DNA of 64,000 nt. Origin: Desulfotomaculum sp. (GTDB lineage Bacteria; Bacillota; Desulfotomaculia; Desulfotomaculales; Desulfallaceae). Below the pieces are notes generated by a model. It did not search any database, was not told the origin of the DNA, and saw only the letters and a program-made list of their open reading frames with translations. Where the stretch lies: the NCBI GenBank assembly GCA_016841675.1, contig JAENYQ010000009.1:1-64000 (forward strand), written 5' to 3'. Both the position numbers and the translations under genes were made by a program. Below, in pieces: positions 16,364-24,649 of the stretch (positions are counted from its first letter, which is position 1; the number at the start of each line of letters is the position of its first letter).

Positions 16364-17641
16364 TTGTTCAGGAAAATAATTATTATCTATACAGTGATAT
16401 TGTTTATATTCCCCATTGCTAATCCAGCGGTGGCCCAGCCGCCCACCGAACCTGTTATAGAAGGCACGGCCGTGCTAGTGATGGACGCAGAAAACGGTCA
16501 GGTGCTTTACGGCAAGGAAGCGAAACAGAAAATGTACCCGGCCAGTACCACCAAGATTATGACCGCGCTGGTGGCACTGGAAAAGTCGTCCTTGGACGAA
16601 ATGGTGGAAGTTAGCCAGCAGGCCTCCTCGGTTGACGGTTCACGCGTAGGTCTGCAGCCCGGGGAAAAACTGCCCATGGAACACATGTTGTACATGCTGT
16701 TGCTGACCTCGGCCAATGACTCCGCTGAGGCCATCGCCGAACATCTTGGCGGTTCGGTGGACGGGTTTGCTAAAATGATGAACCAGCGGGCCAGGGAATT
16801 GGGTGCCCGTAACACCAACTTCACCAACCCGCACGGTTTGCCCGATCCCGATCATTACACCACCGCCCGGGACCTGGCTTTAATTGGGCGTGCAGCCATG
16901 CAAAACGAGACATTTCGCCGTATTGCAGGCACTGTGAACATTAAGCTGGAACGGAAAAAGTACATGTCACCTGAGGTGCTGCAGAGCGTAGAAAAACTGG
17001 AGCAGATTCACGGGCCGCTGCAGGAAGACTTTTACACCCATAACCGGCTCCTGACCGGAGGTTATTACGGTTATCAAGGGGCCAACGGCATTAAGACAGG
17101 TTATACTGTGGACGCAGGGCAGTGCATTGTAGCCTCGGCCCGGCGGGCTGGGCGGGAGTTGATTGCCGTGGTATTATGCAGCCAGGGCGCCAACCTGTGG
17201 AGTGATGTCGCTGCGTTGCTGGATTACGGCTTTCAGGCCTTTGCGCCGGTGGAACTAATGACACCGCGGCAGATGATTACCGATACCCCGGTGAAAAATG
17301 GGTCGGAAAAAGCAGTACTAGAAACTGCAGGATACTTTTATTATAATTTTCCTGTTGAAGGCAAACCGGAGATTACCCGCCGGGTTGAATTGGCCGAAAA
17401 CATAGAAGCACCGCTGGAAGCCGGGGAACACCTGGGCGAGCTGGTATTGGAAGCCCAAGGCCGGGAGTTGGGTCGGGTAAACCTGGTGACAGTGAGCGCC
17501 GTTCCGCGTAGTACCACCAGTTACCCCTGGGTATGGCTGCTGGGTGGGATTACTATACTTTTGATTTTAAGCTGGTTTAATGTCCGTCGGCGCAGGAACC
17601 GGTCCAGGCTGACCTACCCTAAACGCGATTACCGCCGGTAA
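16364..17641 (+). CDS. D-alanyl-D-alanine carboxypeptidase (DacF/DacA type, S11)
   Basis: Penicillin-binding protein 5/DacF-like enzyme that trims terminal D-Ala from peptidoglycan stem peptides, outside the membrane. Signal peptide at the N-terminus (FRKIIIIYTVILFIFPIANP). Active-site motifs: STTK with nucleophile Ser61 and Lys64, SAN at 116-118, and KTG at 244-246. A PBP5-like C-terminal domain follows, then a transmembrane anchor (WVWLLGGITILLILSW) with a basic tail. TTG 16364 is chosen because GGGAG lies 7 bases upstream and the signal peptide begins immediately; the longer frame would read through the end of feoB. 425 residues, normal. In spore formers such enzymes can act in the cortex or in vegetative wall. 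Confidence 0.9.
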   Translation: MFRKIIIIYTVILFIFPIANPAVAQPPTEPVIEGTAVLVMDAENGQVLYGKEAKQKMYPASTTKIMTALVALEKSSLDEMVEVSQQASSVDGSRVGLQPGEKLPMEHMLYMLLLTSANDSAEAIAEHLGGSVDGFAKMMNQRARELGARNTNFTNPHGLPDPDHYTTARDLALIGRAAMQNETFRRIAGTVNIKLERKKYMSPEVLQSVEKLEQIHGPLQEDFYTHNRLLTGGYYGYQGANGIKTGYTVDAGQCIVASARRAGRELIAVVLCSQGANLWSDVAALLDYGFQAFAPVELMTPRQMITDTPVKNGSEKAVLETAGYFYYNFPVEGKPEITRRVELAENIEAPLEAGEHLGELVLEAQGRELGRVNLVTVSAVPRSTTSYPWVWLLGGITILLILSWFNVRRRRNRSRLTYPKRDYRR

Positions 17642-17645
17642 TGTG

Positions 17646-17685
17646 CTGGGGTCAGGCCCTGCATAACTGCATGACCTGACCCCAG
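17646..17685. repeat. GGGGTCAGGCCCTGC-family palindrome
   Basis: CTGGGGTCAGG ... CCTGACCCCAG, an 11-bp perfect stem around CCCTGCATAACTGCATGA. It lies 4 bases after the carboxypeptidase stop and just before the end of the convergent Na/Pi gene. A related, longer inverted repeat is at 54736-54816. It may double as a transcription terminator, although it lacks a T-run. Confidence 0.7.
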
Positions 17686-17691
17686 CCTGGA

Positions 17692-18624
17692 TTATCGTCT
17701 GCGGTTTGGTACTAGAAGGCGTACTAGTGCGGTAAAGGGACGTAATATCGGCAGAACAACAAGGCTGCTGGCGACGTTGAATATAGTATGGGCGTTAGCC
17801 ACCTGGTGGGGTAGTTCCCCGGCGGTTAGTCCCACCAACAGAGCAAATGGCTTAATCAGGGGCAGAAATAGTACCGCTCCCAGTATGTTGAGCAATACGT
17901 GGGCGGCGGCCACTTGTTTGCCGGCCCGAGGCCCACCAATACTGGCCAACACTGCGGTTATGCAGGTGCCGATGTTGTTACCCAGCACCATGGCCACCGC
18001 GGTAGGTAATGCAATTAAATTCTGATTGGACAAAAGCATTACGATGCCCGTTGCAGCAGCGCTGCTGTGTAGCAGCGCCGAGGCAAGTACACCGGCCAGC
18101 ACCGACAGCAGGTGGTTATGCTGCAAATACATCATGGTAACCATAAACCACGGCGCATGCTGCAAGGGCGCCAGGGATTTGGCCATTAACCACAGACCGG
18201 TAAAAACCAATCCAAAACCGAATAAAGCACGCCCCAACTGTCCCGCCGGTCTGCGTCCTTGTAGTGCCCAAAGCGCCAGACCCAGCATGGCAACAGGGAT
18301 GGCCAACCGGACCAGGTCAAGCGAAATAAGCTGCACTGTAACGCATGTACCCACGTTGGCCCCCAAAAGGATAGCTACCGCCTGTTCCAGGCCCATCAGA
18401 CCGGCGTTGACGAAACCTACCGAGAGCACCGATATGGCAGTACTGCTCTGGGTTAGCGTGGTCAGTAATGCACCGGTCAATGCACCGCGGACCGGCGTTG
18501 CCGTCAGCACGGCTAAGGAACGTCTCATTTTTTCCCGGGAAAGGTTCTCCAATCCCTCCTTCATGATCCGCATGCCCCGCAGTAAAAAATAAAGGCCGAC
18601 GCATGCGCCAAAAGCGGTTAGCAA
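17692..18624 (-). CDS. Na+/phosphate symporter family protein (NptA/YjbB type), no PhoU domain
   Basis: A 310-residue polytopic membrane protein with the two signature repeats of the Na/Pi-II family, LTQSSTAISVLSVGFVNAG in the first half and LLHSSAAATGIVMLLSNQN in the second, each in a GANVGTC/GNNIGTC context. Longer family members carry a C-terminal PhoU-like domain, absent here. TTG 18624 is chosen over ATG 18714 because AAAGGAGG lies 9 bases upstream, while the earlier ATG has no ribosome site. The stop lies beside a palindromic repeat. Likely phosphate (or related anion) transport; direction and substrate are unproven. Confidence 0.85.
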   Translation of the reverse strand: MLTAFGACVGLYFLLRGMRIMKEGLENLSREKMRRSLAVLTATPVRGALTGALLTTLTQSSTAISVLSVGFVNAGLMGLEQAVAILLGANVGTCVTVQLISLDLVRLAIPVAMLGLALWALQGRRPAGQLGRALFGFGLVFTGLWLMAKSLAPLQHAPWFMVTMMYLQHNHLLSVLAGVLASALLHSSAAATGIVMLLSNQNLIALPTAVAMVLGNNIGTCITAVLASIGGPRAGKQVAAAHVLLNILGAVLFLPLIKPFALLVGLTAGELPHQVANAHTIFNVASSLVVLPILRPFTALVRLLVPNRRR

Positions 18625-18723
18625 ACTAGTGTGCCTCCTTTGCCCGTGTGCTATATTCTTATTGGCCGGCGGCACTACGATATTACAGGTGTATAAACTA
18701 TTTATTGTTGACATACGTTCATA

Positions 18724-18753
18724 TTGACATGAGCGTTAAATTTTATATATAAT
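18724..18753 (+). promoter_or_regulatory. Sigma-A type promoter for the Fur-family gene
   Basis: TTGACA (18724-18729), 18-bp spacer, TATAAT (18748-18753), both consensus. It lies about 135 bp before the regulator gene, leaving a leader that contains a GGGGACA-type palindrome (18789-18844). Confidence 0.65.
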
Positions 18754-18788
18754 AGGTTAGAGGATACACCTCATGTAACCAAAAGTAT

Positions 18789-18844
18789 GAAAGGGGACAC
18801 TGCCTTTGCCCATGGGTAGGGTTTTGGGGTCGTGGAATGTCCCG
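18789..18844. repeat. GGGGACA/TGTCCC repeat
   Basis: AAAGGGGACACTGCC ... GGGGTCGTGGAATGTCCC: outward GGGGACA and inward TGTCCC ends with a GGGGTCG middle. It is related to copies at 36186, 38947, 45429, 50258 and 55185. It lies in the 5' leader of the fur-like gene. Confidence 0.55.
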
Positions 18845-18886
18845 AATTATGTCACGATCAGAATGAAATGTTGGGGGTGACCTCGC

Positions 18887-19339
18887 ATGCGCAGGGTAAT
18901 AGGGGAGATTAAAGAGAAACTGCGCGCCAATGACCATAAGATGACCCCCAAGCGGGAGCATGTACTAAAGGTTTTACTTGAAAGCAAAGATAAGCACCTG
19001 AGCGCCGAAGAAGTGTATAATTTAGTTAAACTCAGGGCTCCCGACGTAGGGTTGGCCACCGTGTACCGCACTTTGGAACTATTCACAAATTTTGATATTA
19101 TCCACAGCATGGATTTTGGGGATGGAAGAAAGCGGTACGAGTTCGGCTCTGAAAGCAAAGAGGGGCACCGGCACCACCACCTAATTTGTATTAACTGCGG
19201 CCGGATTTTGGAAGTGAACGAAGACCTGCTGGAAGAACTGGAACAACGGGTGACGCAAAGGTACGATTTTGTGATTACCGACCATGAGCTGAAGATATTC
19301 GGCTGGTGCCAGAAATGCGCACAGCAGAATAACGGGTAA
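18887..19339 (+). CDS. Fur-family metalloregulator
   Basis: A 150-residue DNA-binding repressor of the Fur/Zur/PerR family. N-terminal winged helix with the recognition region APDVGLATVYRTLELF (51-66) and a C-terminal dimerisation/metal domain with HRHHHLICINCG; Cys101/Cys104 and Cys141/Cys144 form the structural zinc site. GGGGGTGA lies upstream of the ATG. It could be Fur, PerR or Zur; the sequence alone does not decide which. FeoAB about 4.7 kb upstream and rubrerythrin about 34 kb downstream are plausible targets. It has its own promoter. Confidence 0.88.
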   Translation: MRRVIGEIKEKLRANDHKMTPKREHVLKVLLESKDKHLSAEEVYNLVKLRAPDVGLATVYRTLELFTNFDIIHSMDFGDGRKRYEFGSESKEGHRHHHLICINCGRILEVNEDLLEELEQRVTQRYDFVITDHELKIFGWCQKCAQQNNG

Positions 19340-19424
19340 TTTGTTTTCCATGTCAACGGACATGGATTTTTATTTTGGTGAAAAGACATAGTTAGCTACT
19401 ATCTTAATCAAAGTCAGAGAAAGT

Positions 19425-19448
19425 AAAAAGTAGCCTGTCCCCTTTTTT
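19425..19448. repeat. AGTAGCCTGTCCCC repeat (single arm)
   Basis: AAAAAGTAGCCTGTCCCCTT followed by T4, one arm of the palindrome seen complete at 20571-20626 and 21793-21851. It ends with a T-run and may have been left by a partial insertion or deletion. Confidence 0.6.
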
Positions 19449-19520
19449 GATGCGAACGAACGAAACCAGAGAATAAGGGAACTGGAAGAGGAACTCGAGC
19501 AGTTAAAGACAGAGGATTAA
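19449..19520 (+). pseudogene. C-terminal remnant of a coiled-coil protein
   Basis: A 23-codon open stretch without a start codon, reading NQRIRELEEELEQLKTED then stop. It begins exactly where the GGGGACA-type repeat arm ends, and its heptad-like acidic/leucine pattern looks like real coding sequence. It is likely the tail of a gene whose front was lost when the repeat arrived. Parent gene unknown. Confidence 0.35.
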
Positions 19521-19585
19521 TCACACATTACCGCCCTAGCCGAATAGAATAGTATAATACTTTACAGGCTGGGCGGTGTTTGGTG

Positions 19586-20518
19586 ATGGTCAACGGACCC
19601 GCGGTGGGGTTGGCACTGGGCGGCGGATTTTTACGTGGTGTCGCCCACATTGGGGTGCTTAAAGCATTCCAAAAATCAGGCATCCCGGTGCACATGGTGG
19701 CGGGCACTAGCGCCGGGAGTATTGTGGCAGCGCTTTATGCGGCGGGATATACTCCCAGTAAGATGGAGGAAATAACCTTTGCCTTACATCCCCGGGACGT
19801 TTTTGATTACGGCTCGGCAGCTGTGAACCTTCTTTTAATGTCTGTAGACTACCTCTGCCAGTTACTGCGTATTCCCTTTCCTGGCCGTCGTCCGCTGGGG
19901 TTGATGAACGGCTGCAAACTAAAAGCGTTAATGAACAGGCTGCTTGGTAAGCAGCGGATGTTTGGGGAGACCAAAATCCCGCTGGGCATTACCGCGGTGG
20001 ATGCCAGAGATGGAACGTTGGTGATCTTTCGGGAAGAAGCCTTCGAAGTGCGTACCATTATTCCGCCCAAAGACGTTTTTGTTCAGGAGATGCCCGTAGC
20101 TACGGCAGTAAGAGCCAGCACCGCGGTGCCCGGGCTTTTTGAACCAGTGCGAATGGGTGAAAGGCTGCTGGTGGACGGTGGCATCAGGGAAAACATTCCC
20201 GCTTACGTGCTGCGTCAAATGGGCGCTGATCTTATCGTCGCCGTGGATGTGGGCTATAGCGGGCACCTTCCCCATCCGGTGGGAAGTATAGTTGACATTT
20301 TAACCCAAAGCCTGGAGATAGTGTCTTCCGAAAGCATCAACCTGAAACTGGAGCAGTACGCTGATGTGGTGATCCGCCCGGTGATTAAAAACATGGGCCC
20401 CTGGGATTTTGACCGGATTGATTACTGCATCCACCAGGGAGAAACTGCGGCGGAGGCAATGGTGGATGAAATAAAGCGCCGCCTAGAATCGTGGCCCAAA
20501 GACAAGTCAATAATTTGA
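19586..20518 (+). CDS. Patatin-like phospholipase (RssA/NTE family)
   Basis: A 310-residue serine acyl hydrolase with a Ser-Asp dyad. The oxyanion loop is ALGGGFLRGVAHIGV, the nucleophile is Ser42 in GTSAGS, and the catalytic Asp is in LLVDGGIRENIP. The catalytic core sits at the N-terminus, and the C-terminal helical part (EIVSSESINLKLEQYADVVI) is typical of RssA-like proteins. The start is uncertain: TTG 19580, GTG 19583 and ATG 19586 all lie within two codons of each other, and only a weak G-rich ribosome site (GGGCGGTG) is visible; ATG was chosen. Likely phospholipase or lysophospholipase; substrate unknown. Confidence 0.85.
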   Translation: MVNGPAVGLALGGGFLRGVAHIGVLKAFQKSGIPVHMVAGTSAGSIVAALYAAGYTPSKMEEITFALHPRDVFDYGSAAVNLLLMSVDYLCQLLRIPFPGRRPLGLMNGCKLKALMNRLLGKQRMFGETKIPLGITAVDARDGTLVIFREEAFEVRTIIPPKDVFVQEMPVATAVRASTAVPGLFEPVRMGERLLVDGGIRENIPAYVLRQMGADLIVAVDVGYSGHLPHPVGSIVDILTQSLEIVSSESINLKLEQYADVVIRPVIKNMGPWDFDRIDYCIHQGETAAEAMVDEIKRRLESWPKDKSII

Positions 20519-20570
20519 CCCCTAATTGCAATTTCTTTGGTATTATACTAAAGTAATAATAGAAGATGGC

Positions 20571-20626
20571 AAAAAAGGGGACAGGCTACTTTTTTGCTCT
20601 GTAAAAAGTTGCCTGTCCCCTTTTTC
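20571..20626. repeat. GGGGACAGGCTACTTTTT palindrome, left of metE-like gene
   Basis: AAAAAAGGGGACAGGCTACT ... AAGTTGCCTGTCCCCTTTTT: two arms of about 22 bp, imperfectly complementary, around an 11-base loop. The A/T-rich outer ends make it a possible bidirectional terminator. A second copy lies just after the gene at 21793-21851. Such paired elements resemble REP/BIME sequences mobilised by RAYT transposases elsewhere. Confidence 0.75.
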
Positions 20627-20682
20627 GCGGTTTGCCTTAGGAAAAGGAGTTGTATTCTTGCTTAAAGAAGGAGGGTTTACAT

Positions 20683-21768
20683 TTGAACTTTATACCCCGG
20701 GGCATGGTCACCGGCATCGGCAGTCTGCCCTTTAAGGATACCGAAACCGCACTTAAGCTGATTAAAGAAAACATGCCCGAGGCGCCCCACTGGCCGCAGA
20801 TGCCCCAATTGGGCGGGGACGAAGGCTTCGTGCACCAGTTTCTGGATCCCTTGGTACGCATGGGCCTGCTTGAAAAAAAAGGCGACAAAGTTGTTTTCCC
20901 GGTGGATGCACCGGATTGGCCCGAGCGGCTGACTGAGTTCTATACCATATATCTGGACACCGAGTTCGGTGCCCCGGAGGCATTGGCCACTTTTGCCTTC
21001 CCGCCGGCCTCGGCATCGGGGTTTTATGCCTTCGTGGACGACCTTAGTCAAAACGGCACCGGGCCGGCCCGCTACCTGAAAGGGCACATGACCGGACCGC
21101 TAACGGTAGGGTTTCAATTGAAGGACGAGCGTGGTCGCCTTGCTTACTACCAGGACCAACTACGCGACCTGCTGGTGAAAACACTGGCCATGCATGCCTG
21201 CTGGCAAATCTCCGAGCTGAGCAAGTTTGCCCTGCCGGTAATTATATTCATTGACGAGCCGGGCGTCCGGGTGTATGGCAGCAGCAGTTACATCACCGTA
21301 ACCAGGGAAATGGTGCTGGCCGACCTGAACGCTATTTTTGCTGCTATACACACCGCCGGCGGAATTGCCGGGGTGCACTCCTGCGACGCCATCGACTGGT
21401 CGGTACTTTACGAATCCGACCTGGAGATAGTCAACCTGGATATCTATCAGTATGGAGAATCGCTACTGCCCTACGTGAAGGAAATGAAACCATATCTGGA
21501 ACGGGGCGGGGTAGTGGCCTGGGGCATCGTGCCCACCTTTGACAAGGCCTTTGAAGAAGACGCCAACTCATTGTTGCAACGCCTGGATAATCTGTGGGCT
21601 GAGCTGATCAAAAGGGGAGTAGACCGGGAAATGATCCTACGGCAGAGCCTAATTACCCCGGCCTGCGGCACCGGTCTTTTGGAACCCGCCTTGGCGGAAC
21701 GCATTTACGAGCTTACCCGCGAGGTTTCGGAAAAAGTGAAGGAAATGGCTAAAAACGCTGCCTCTTAA
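20683..21768 (+). CDS. MetE C-terminal-domain-like (cobalamin-independent methionine synthase type) protein
   Basis: A 361-residue TIM-barrel protein of the UROD/MetE superfamily. Zinc-ligand motifs of the methionine synthase core are visible: IAGVHSCDAIDW (His-x-Cys) and, near the end, LITPACGTGLLEP (Cys). It has only the catalytic barrel, not the duplicated N-terminal half of full MetE. The start is TTG 20683, 7 bases after AAGGAGGG. Short MetE-like proteins in anaerobes use methylated corrinoid proteins or other small methyl donors rather than methyl-tetrahydrofolate-triglutamate; here the donor is not known. Palindromic repeats flank the gene on both sides. Confidence 0.85.
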   Translation: MNFIPRGMVTGIGSLPFKDTETALKLIKENMPEAPHWPQMPQLGGDEGFVHQFLDPLVRMGLLEKKGDKVVFPVDAPDWPERLTEFYTIYLDTEFGAPEALATFAFPPASASGFYAFVDDLSQNGTGPARYLKGHMTGPLTVGFQLKDERGRLAYYQDQLRDLLVKTLAMHACWQISELSKFALPVIIFIDEPGVRVYGSSSYITVTREMVLADLNAIFAAIHTAGGIAGVHSCDAIDWSVLYESDLEIVNLDIYQYGESLLPYVKEMKPYLERGGVVAWGIVPTFDKAFEEDANSLLQRLDNLWAELIKRGVDREMILRQSLITPACGTGLLEPALAERIYELTREVSEKVKEMAKNAAS

Positions 21769-21792
21769 CGTTAATAAAAATAAAACCCTGCG

Positions 21793-21851
21793 CAAAAAAG
21801 GGGACAGGCTACTTTTTTGCATTTTTAAAAAGTTCCTGTTCCCTTTTTTAT
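21793..21851. repeat. GGGGACAGGCTACTTTTT palindrome, right of metE-like gene
   Basis: GCAAAAAAGGGGACAGGCTA followed by a T-run and loop, then AAAAAGTTCCTGTTCCCTTT. Same structure as 20571-20626 with slight decay in the right arm. It lies 25 bp after the metE-like stop and can act as its terminator. Confidence 0.75.
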
Positions 21852-21906
21852 GTATCGCTTACTTTATAACGCGCCCCTACTACCTACAGAATGAGGGGGT
21901 TATATC

Positions 21907-22752
21907 ATGCTTCTTCCAGACTACCATATACATACCGCCCGATGTGGGCATGCTTCCGGAGGTATGAAAGAATACGTTGAGCAGGCCCTGACCCTGGGTT
22001 TAAAAGAAATAGGCTTTGCCGACCACGTGCCTATGTACTGGCTGGCAGAAGGAGACCGCGATCCCGAACTGGCCATGCCCGAGTGCGACCTGGCAGACTA
22101 CGTGGCAGAGATCGGAAAGCTTCGCGGGCTATACCCCGATATCACCATCCGCCTGGGCATTGAGGCCGACTACATCCCAGGGTACGAGGAAAAGCTGCGC
22201 CGCATCCTGGAACGGTATCGCTTTGATTACGTACTGGGATCGGTGCATTACGTAGACGGCTGGGGCTTCGACAACCCGGCCTACATCCAACGGTATGAAA
22301 CCTGCGATCTGGATGAATTATACTTCCGCTATTTTAAACTTGTGCGGCAGGCAGCCCAAAGCCGCCTTTTTGATATCATGGCCCACCCGGACCTGGTCAA
22401 AAAGTTCGGTTTTAAACCTCGCTGCAATCTGCAGGTTTTATACGATGAAACAGCGCGGGTCTTTGCCGAAGCCGGTGTTTGCGTAGAAATCAATACCGCC
22501 GGCCTGCGCGTCCCGGCCGGTGAAATATACCCAGCCGAAGGTTTCCTGCGGGCGTGTCGAAACAACGGCGTGCCTGTAACCACGGGCTCTGATGCCCATC
22601 TGCCCAACCAAGTGGGGCACCAATTCGACAGCGCTCTTGATTTATTGACCCGGGTTGGGTATATAAAAGTAGCCCTTTTTAATGCGCGAAAAAAAATTTT
22701 ACAAAACTATGAACAAAACCGCAGTAGAAATGGGTATACTGGATGCTTTTAA
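21907..22752 (+). CDS. Histidinol-phosphatase, PHP family (HisK/HisJ type)
   Basis: A 281-residue PHP-domain phosphoesterase that removes phosphate from histidinol phosphate in histidine synthesis. Metal ligands are in DYHIHTARCGH (His7, His9), GFADHVPM, RLGIEADYIPG, LGSVHYVDGW, IMAHPDLV and TTGSDAHLP, all in order. GAGGGGG precedes the ATG. No other his gene is near. The last 20 or so residues (QNYEQNRSRNGYTGCF) look foreign, and the stop overlaps the start of a transposase remnant, so the native C-terminus may have been altered by insertion. Confidence 0.9.
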   Translation: MLLPDYHIHTARCGHASGGMKEYVEQALTLGLKEIGFADHVPMYWLAEGDRDPELAMPECDLADYVAEIGKLRGLYPDITIRLGIEADYIPGYEEKLRRILERYRFDYVLGSVHYVDGWGFDNPAYIQRYETCDLDELYFRYFKLVRQAAQSRLFDIMAHPDLVKKFGFKPRCNLQVLYDETARVFAEAGVCVEINTAGLRVPAGEIYPAEGFLRACRNNGVPVTTGSDAHLPNQVGHQFDSALDLLTRVGYIKVALFNARKKILQNYEQNRSRNGYTGCF

Positions 22753-23138
22753 CAAAACTTAACAGAATGCTCCATTATAACAATAGTTTTGCAGCAGGAG
22801 TTACTCATACCATCAATGAGTGCGATGAATGCGGTTTTACACGTATTTCTTACAATTCCTGCCGTAACCGCCATTGTCCAAAGTGCCAAACTCTAAGTCA
22901 GGAACGTTGGATTGACGCAAGGAAAGACGACTTGCTTAATGTCGGTTATTTTCATATCGTTTTTACTATTCTTGATACTTTAAATTCTGTTGCTTATCAA
23001 AATCAAAGAGCTGTTTATGGTATTTTATTTAAGGCCGCTGCCGAAACCACTGTTCCGCCCAGGTTTACTTGTGAAAAGTGTGGACGAGAAATGCGACCCA
23101 AAGACTCTCGGCTTGGCGAATTAGATAATATTTTCTAA
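22743..23138 (+). pseudogene. IS91-family transposase remnant
   Basis: A 131-residue frame. Residues about 25-105 match the front of IS91/IS1294-type transposases: a zinc ribbon (ECDECG ... NSCRNRHCPKCQ), then YFHIVFTILDTLN and the NQRAVYGILFKAAAET segment. The next residues (PPRFTCEKCGREMRP) look like the end of such a protein, so the catalytic tyrosine region has been deleted. The N-terminus is also short; the frame is closed by a TAG at 22725. A perfect terminator follows. Inactive. Confidence 0.75.
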
Positions 23139-23145
23139 ATAGGAG

Positions 23146-23174
23146 AGCGCCTCACGAAGTGAGGCGCTTTTTTA
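23146..23174 (+). terminator. Perfect intrinsic terminator
   Basis: AGCGCCTCAC-GAA-GTGAGGCGCT followed by T6. It lies 7 bases after the transposase remnant and immediately before the group II intron-like sequence, the typical landing site of class IIC introns. Confidence 0.9.
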
Positions 23175-23620
23175 GTTTGCCCGGCATGTCTGCCGAGCCG
23201 ATGGGTTGAAAGAAACCCTGTCACCTAACCAGCGGGAAGACAACCCGTAGGCAAGGGCGTAACTGGTAACGGTGGGGTCTGAAGGAAGCCGAAGGGGGAA
23301 CTTGGAACATAGCGTAAGCGAACCGGAGTTGGCCTACCAGGTGGGTAACCCTGCTAAAAGTGGGAAAGCCCAAAAGCTGGATAACCTGGGAGGTTAGGAC
23401 GGATGGGTTCAAGTTCAGGCAAGCAAACTTAACCGGGGAAGCCTGGCACCATCCTGCAGACTAAAGTAGGTAAACTCAAACAAGCGGAAACGCAAGGGAG
23501 AGGATACGTGGTGTCGGGTGGCAGATGAGCCCGCAGTAGTATTGAACCCTTAGCCTGTGAAAGCTGGTAACAGACTGGAGGACAAAACTAAGTCGGCTAT
23601 TCAAATAATGGGTAGCCTCC
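23175..23620 (+). mobile_element. Probable group II intron remnant (5' ribozyme part, no IEP)
   Basis: About 450 bp of GC-rich, non-coding, highly structured sequence, unlike its AT-rich surroundings. Phrases familiar from the 5' domain of bacterial group II introns occur in order: GTAACGGTGGGGTCTGAAGG, AAGCCGAAGGGGGAAC, AGCGTAAGCGAACCGGAGTT, GGATGGGTTCAAGTTCAGG, GATGAGCCCGCAGTAGTATT. No reverse transcriptase frame and no domain V follow, so the element is truncated. It sits directly behind an intrinsic terminator, as IIC introns do. The assignment rests on remembered motif similarity; an Rfam covariance search would decide. Confidence 0.5.
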
Positions 23621-23822
23621 TATCCAATTATCAAGTTACATATTCTGTGGATTAGTTTTTTATCAACTGAATAAATTCATACTAGGGATAGAAAAGATAA
23701 ACCATATGGTTTAATATACTTAATATAAACAATTTTTCCATAAACTACTAATTAGGTTGGGCATTATTTCATGGGTTAACTTTTTCTATGGATGTTACTT
23801 GGAACTTCCAGGAGGGATCCTT

Positions 23823-24131
23823 ATGAGTGCCGTTTACAAAGCCGGCCTCATTTTTACCATGTGCGTGATGGATTGTTTACTCAGCTGGTGGGGGGTGCAA
23901 GCCGGATACTTATTGGAAATGAATATCATCCTAGCCCCCCTGATGAACCAGCCGCTGATCCTTTTCTTCATTATTAAAAACGGTTACACCCTGGCCTTGT
24001 TGATTGTCCTTCTTTACCTGGAAAAACGCAGACCCCTACTGGTTAATATCGGGTTGAATTTAATTGCTTTCACTTACACTTTAATAACAGCGCTTCACGC
24101 AGGGTTTGTATATCTGGCTTATATGTCCTGA
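23823..24131 (+). CDS. Small integral membrane protein, DUF5658-like
   Basis: A 102-residue protein with three predicted transmembrane segments: about 5-28, 45-68 and 76-98. The first contains an Asp (CVMDCLLSWWG) and is followed by EMNIILAPLM, the E-x-NP-like pattern of DUF5658 proteins. The start is ATG 23823 behind AGGAGG; the longer upstream frame lacks a ribosome site. It stands alone. Function unknown. Confidence 0.65.
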   Translation: MSAVYKAGLIFTMCVMDCLLSWWGVQAGYLLEMNIILAPLMNQPLILFFIIKNGYTLALLIVLLYLEKRRPLLVNIGLNLIAFTYTLITALHAGFVYLAYMS

Positions 24132-24264
24132 AACAAAATGATCGCTAAGAATTTAAACGATCTACTAATGCCGATGGGTTAAAAAATCGTACCGGCGGAT
24201 GATTTAATGTATCCCTGCCGGCAGGTAAATACTTGCACACTCTTTAACAGGGAGGTTTTAACCG

Positions 24265-24561
24265 ATGTATAAGAAAAGTTGTCCTTATTGCAAGGGAGAT
24301 TCATTTTCCGCCGTTTCGCAGGGCAAGTGGGAATGTCCTTATTGTAATGCCGACCTAACAATCTTTATGCCGGAACCTGCCGCTACCTTGGCACACGGGC
24401 AAAGTGCGGGCAGTGCCGTTTATTTAGGCTCCAGTTCTGCCAGGGATAAGATCAGCGAACGGATTCAAAGCGGGCTGGTGCTGTTGAGTGGTGGCAAAAA
24501 GGGCGGGCAACCTAAAAAAGACCGCAATTGTGGTAATCAAAACCGTAAAATAGATTCATAG
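24265..24561 (+). CDS. Small zinc-ribbon protein
   Basis: A 98-residue protein with an N-terminal zinc ribbon, two CPYC knuckles (SCPYCKGDSF ... WECPYCNADL), followed by a low-complexity Ala/Gly/Ser region and a basic Gly/Lys tail (GGKKGGQPKKDRNCGNQNRK). GGGAGG precedes the ATG. A strong terminator follows, isolating it from the dcw cluster. It probably binds nucleic acid or protein; no family name is assigned. Confidence 0.65.
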   Translation: MYKKSCPYCKGDSFSAVSQGKWECPYCNADLTIFMPEPAATLAHGQSAGSAVYLGSSSARDKISERIQSGLVLLSGGKKGGQPKKDRNCGNQNRKIDS

Positions 24562-24593
24562 ATCAGCCAAACCTGAAATAAATTAACTCATTT

Positions 24594-24632
24594 AAGCCGA
24601 AAGCAGCCAAGCTTTCGGCTTAATTTTTTTTC
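24594..24632 (+). terminator. Intrinsic terminator upstream of dcw cluster
   Basis: AAGCCGAAAG ... CTTTCGGCTT perfect 10-bp stem, then AATTTTTTTT. It separates the zinc-ribbon gene from the mraZ promoter. Confidence 0.9.
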
Positions 24633-24649
24633 CGTTAGTTAAAAGCTCT

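Noticed and set aside
20526-20735. 69-codon frame before the metE-like gene
   Set aside because: It is made of the palindromic repeat and the 5' end of the metE-like gene in another frame.
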